Shown here: one piece after another, positions 62,031-64,000 of the stretch
Numbering within the stretch: position 1 is the stretch's first letter
Layout of the letters: the number at the start of each line of letters is the position of its first letter
Assembly (NCBI GenBank): GCA_009192285.1
Contig: CM018603.1
Span: forward strand, 6,507,613 to 6,571,612
Direction: 5' to 3'
Source: Morchella semilibera
Lineage: Eukaryota > Ascomycota > Pezizomycetes > Pezizales > Morchellaceae
DNA: 64,000 bases
Notes under the pieces: model-generated
The model's input: only the letters and a program-made list of their open reading frames with translations
Told to the model about the DNA's origin: nothing
Database searches by the model: none
Made by a program: the position numbers and the translations under genes

Positions 62031-63400
62031 GTAGGTCACTCCGTGCGTTCATGGGGCTGTGCCTCCTACCGGTGGGTAATCTCTGAGCACTGTGTTATAT
62101 GCACCGGTCCGGTGTCTACGCTTAACTTTACACCTATAACCACGCTTAAAATTAAACTCTATACAAAGCCGTTGTTTTTAACATCAATGTGGGAAAAGAG
62201 ACACGAAACCTAGGAGCTCTCTATATAGGATATACGCTCGGACCTAGGAGTATTTAGACAAGCATAAGAAAATGCGTTCAACTGCAATCAATCGATGGGA
62301 AATAAGCAGCAAAATTATCATACAGCTGCGGAATCACTCTATATACACTTAAAAAATTCATTGGATAACCAAGATACATGAGAGACAATTACTACGTCCG
62401 TGTCTTAACTTACGTCCACCCAGTGAGCTTATTCCACCTAACAAGGACCCTAGGGGAGGCACAGTGTAACGGATATGCGCTCCGGCCCCTAAACGAAAAA
62501 AAAAAAAACTGGCCTGAGAAGTCATGATAAACAACTGATTGATGAAGAGAGCAGGAGCTATGCTGTGGTAATGGGGACCGGGAAAATGGGACATTAATAT
62601 GAATGCGTGAGAAATCCAGAACAGGAAACCTGCTCTTCAATAAAAACGTGAATTTGGTACTACAAGATCGTACGACATGGTTCCATAGATCCTTACGCAC
62701 CTACCGGGCGTGAATGGAAGAAATTTCTCTAGCTCGTAGTGAGGTGTACGAGGGTGGCTCATGCGGGTCTTGCGAGGACGGGGTTGATTTGGCCTATAAT
62801 ATACCAACAACGACATCCCCTTCTGTGTACTTCCTTCACAAGTCATCAAACCCCCCTGATTCCCAAAGTACATCTTAAAGCCCCGTTACCTTCACTAGTC
62901 ATCATCATCATCATACGCATTGGTCGTTGATCGTCGAAACTATCATCCTCACACACCTCTTAAATCTTATACCACGCCCACAACAGCTTCTCCCACTCCG
63001 ATCACGAGTTGGTGGAAAGTGGATCAAAAGTAAAACACTGACTCAATTCTATCCCATAGCTGTAAGTTAAACTTTGACCTTGCAAGACATACATACATAC
63101 AGATAAAAAAAAAAAAGCTTACAAAAAGAAGTACCGCAACCATTCGAACGTATTTGGAACTCAAGGATTTCGCCCACAGTAAGGAAAAAAAAAAAAACGC
63201 AAGGTATTTGAGTTTCAATACTTCTGAAAACATCTGTAAGTGCCCATACAGTATTGATGCTTTCTCTAATCTCACTACTGTTCACGGCATTCTTTTTGTT
63301 AACATTCCAAACGGAAAAATTCAGCGTCTCCCTGGCTTCGGCTGCGGAGCTTTGTCCTTGCACAATGATTCGGAATAAACAAATAGTCTCTACCGGGACC

Positions 63401-64000
63401 ATGAAGAGCCCAAATTTACCGCTCTTTTTGCTGCTCGGCTTGATATCGCAATTCTTTCCTTCTGTAGGAGCAACAGAAGCCAATAATTTGGAAGCAAGAG
63501 GAGGCCTTTTCAAAGGGGAAGCGATTCCAGAAGTCAACTGGATGAGCAGCGACATTACCAATTTCACGTGGGGGTTGACGGGAGTGGACAACTTTGAGAA
63601 TTTGATGTTTTCGTAAGCTATCATCGAGATTCCCTATGACGAGAATGTTGAATTTCGCGAAGAGCTCCGTCACTAACCAACCTCTCTAATATAGGACATA
63701 TCTTTTTTCTACACTTGGAATATCATTGGCCCTTTTGTTTTTCTTCAGAATCTATATTCACAAAGTTCAACATACTCGGCTAGCAATCGTTGTCAGCTCA
63801 TCGTATACGGCCTCATCGTCTCATTTCTATTCACTACCTCCAGGAAAGAAGTTCGTTTGGATCAGGCGACACCTCCTCCTTGCGCCCCTCCACAAACTCC
63901 GTCACAATAACCCATGGATGGTGAATTGTGGGTCCAAAATTAGGTTACATCTTGGGACTCTTCCATCTCGCATCCATTTCATATACTTGTTTGTATATGT
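63401..64000 (+). CDS. Probable cell-surface metalloreductase (ferric reductase-like), 5' part only
   Basis: Two exons seen (63401-63612 and 63695-64000, intron GTAAGC...TAG, phase 2); the gene continues beyond the window. Signal peptide MKSPNLPLFLLLGLISQFFP; short extracellular segment with an NFT sequon; first membrane span (YLFSTLGISLALLFFFRIYI); then a basic cytosolic loop ending HLGTLPSRIHFIYLFVY at the next span. A signal peptide, an early span, and a loop with a PxRIxxxY-like entry into the second span are the layout of fungal ferric/cupric reductase transmembrane components, which supply Fe2+ to Fet3. The haem and FAD/NADPH motifs would lie outside the window, so the call is tentative. 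The frame is open further upstream (to 63254), but that part looks like 5' leader. Confidence 0.55.

Larger units (their letters stand above)
56505..63400. other. Gene-poor A/T-rich region
   Basis: Nearly 7 kb with no intact gene. Contains two copies of the dispersed GAGTGATAT motif (56818-56837 reverse, 57616-57636 forward), TACATGTA at 56947, 60644, 60710 and 60716, small hairpins near 61317-61361, and a decayed ORF at 61491-62030. Probably old, degraded mobile DNA, but no termini are visible. Confidence 0.5.

Overview
The window looks like nuclear DNA of a filamentous ascomycete fungus. Protein genes carry short GT-AG introns (about 50-120 bp) with CTAAC-type branch points. The gene families are typical of Ascomycota: Atg27, Atp12, an Osh1-type oxysterol-binding protein, and an Ftr1/Fet3 pair. 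Genes are sparse, with long repeat-bearing intergenic stretches, which would fit a repeat-rich Pezizomycete such as a truffle or relative. That placement is inference; nothing here fixes the species.

Layout. 0.1-7.1 kb: Hsp70-like ATPase (-), unrecognised coiled-coil gene (+), a 203-bp TA-flanked foldback element, and a secreted SMP-30-like beta-propeller protein (+). 7.7-14 kb: OSH1-type lipid-transfer protein (-) and a complete Tc1/mariner transposon with intact DD34E transposase, matching 28-bp terminal inverted repeats and TA target duplications. 15-26 kb: unusual secreted coiled-coil/RG-rich/Thr-Glu-rich protein (-), thaumatin-like GPI-type protein (+), ATG27 (-), sulfotransferase-like P-loop protein (-). 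27.3-35.1 kb: one very large gene (-) for a DH/PH-type (RhoGEF-like) protein of about 2,500 residues whose frame breaks twice at homopolymers; one break sits exactly on a canonical -1 slippery heptamer. 38.5-45.4 kb: ATP12 (+), two tRNA-like Pol III units, an SDR reductase broken by one extra base in a C run (+), and a PAC4-like proteasome chaperone (-). 49.7-54.3 kb: divergent FTR1 (-) and FET3 (+), the high-affinity reductive iron-uptake complex, sharing a 1.3-kb promoter with many GATA cores, one full ATCAGATAA iron-repressor-type site and a tandem 14-mer. 55.7-64 kb: a weak His-rich gene, a 7-kb gene-poor region with a decayed ORF, and the start of a probable cell-surface metalloreductase gene (+) that runs off the window. 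With FTR1/FET3 this would complete a reductase-ferroxidase-permease set.

Outside the genes, two signals recur. The 8-bp palindrome TACATGTA occurs at least 21 times in intergenic DNA, where about one is expected by chance, and in none of the coding exons. A roughly 20-bp motif (CCGAGTGATAYCCTATGATT) is scattered in both orientations. Three coding frames break at homopolymer runs, so base-calling error must be excluded before any biological reading of those breaks.
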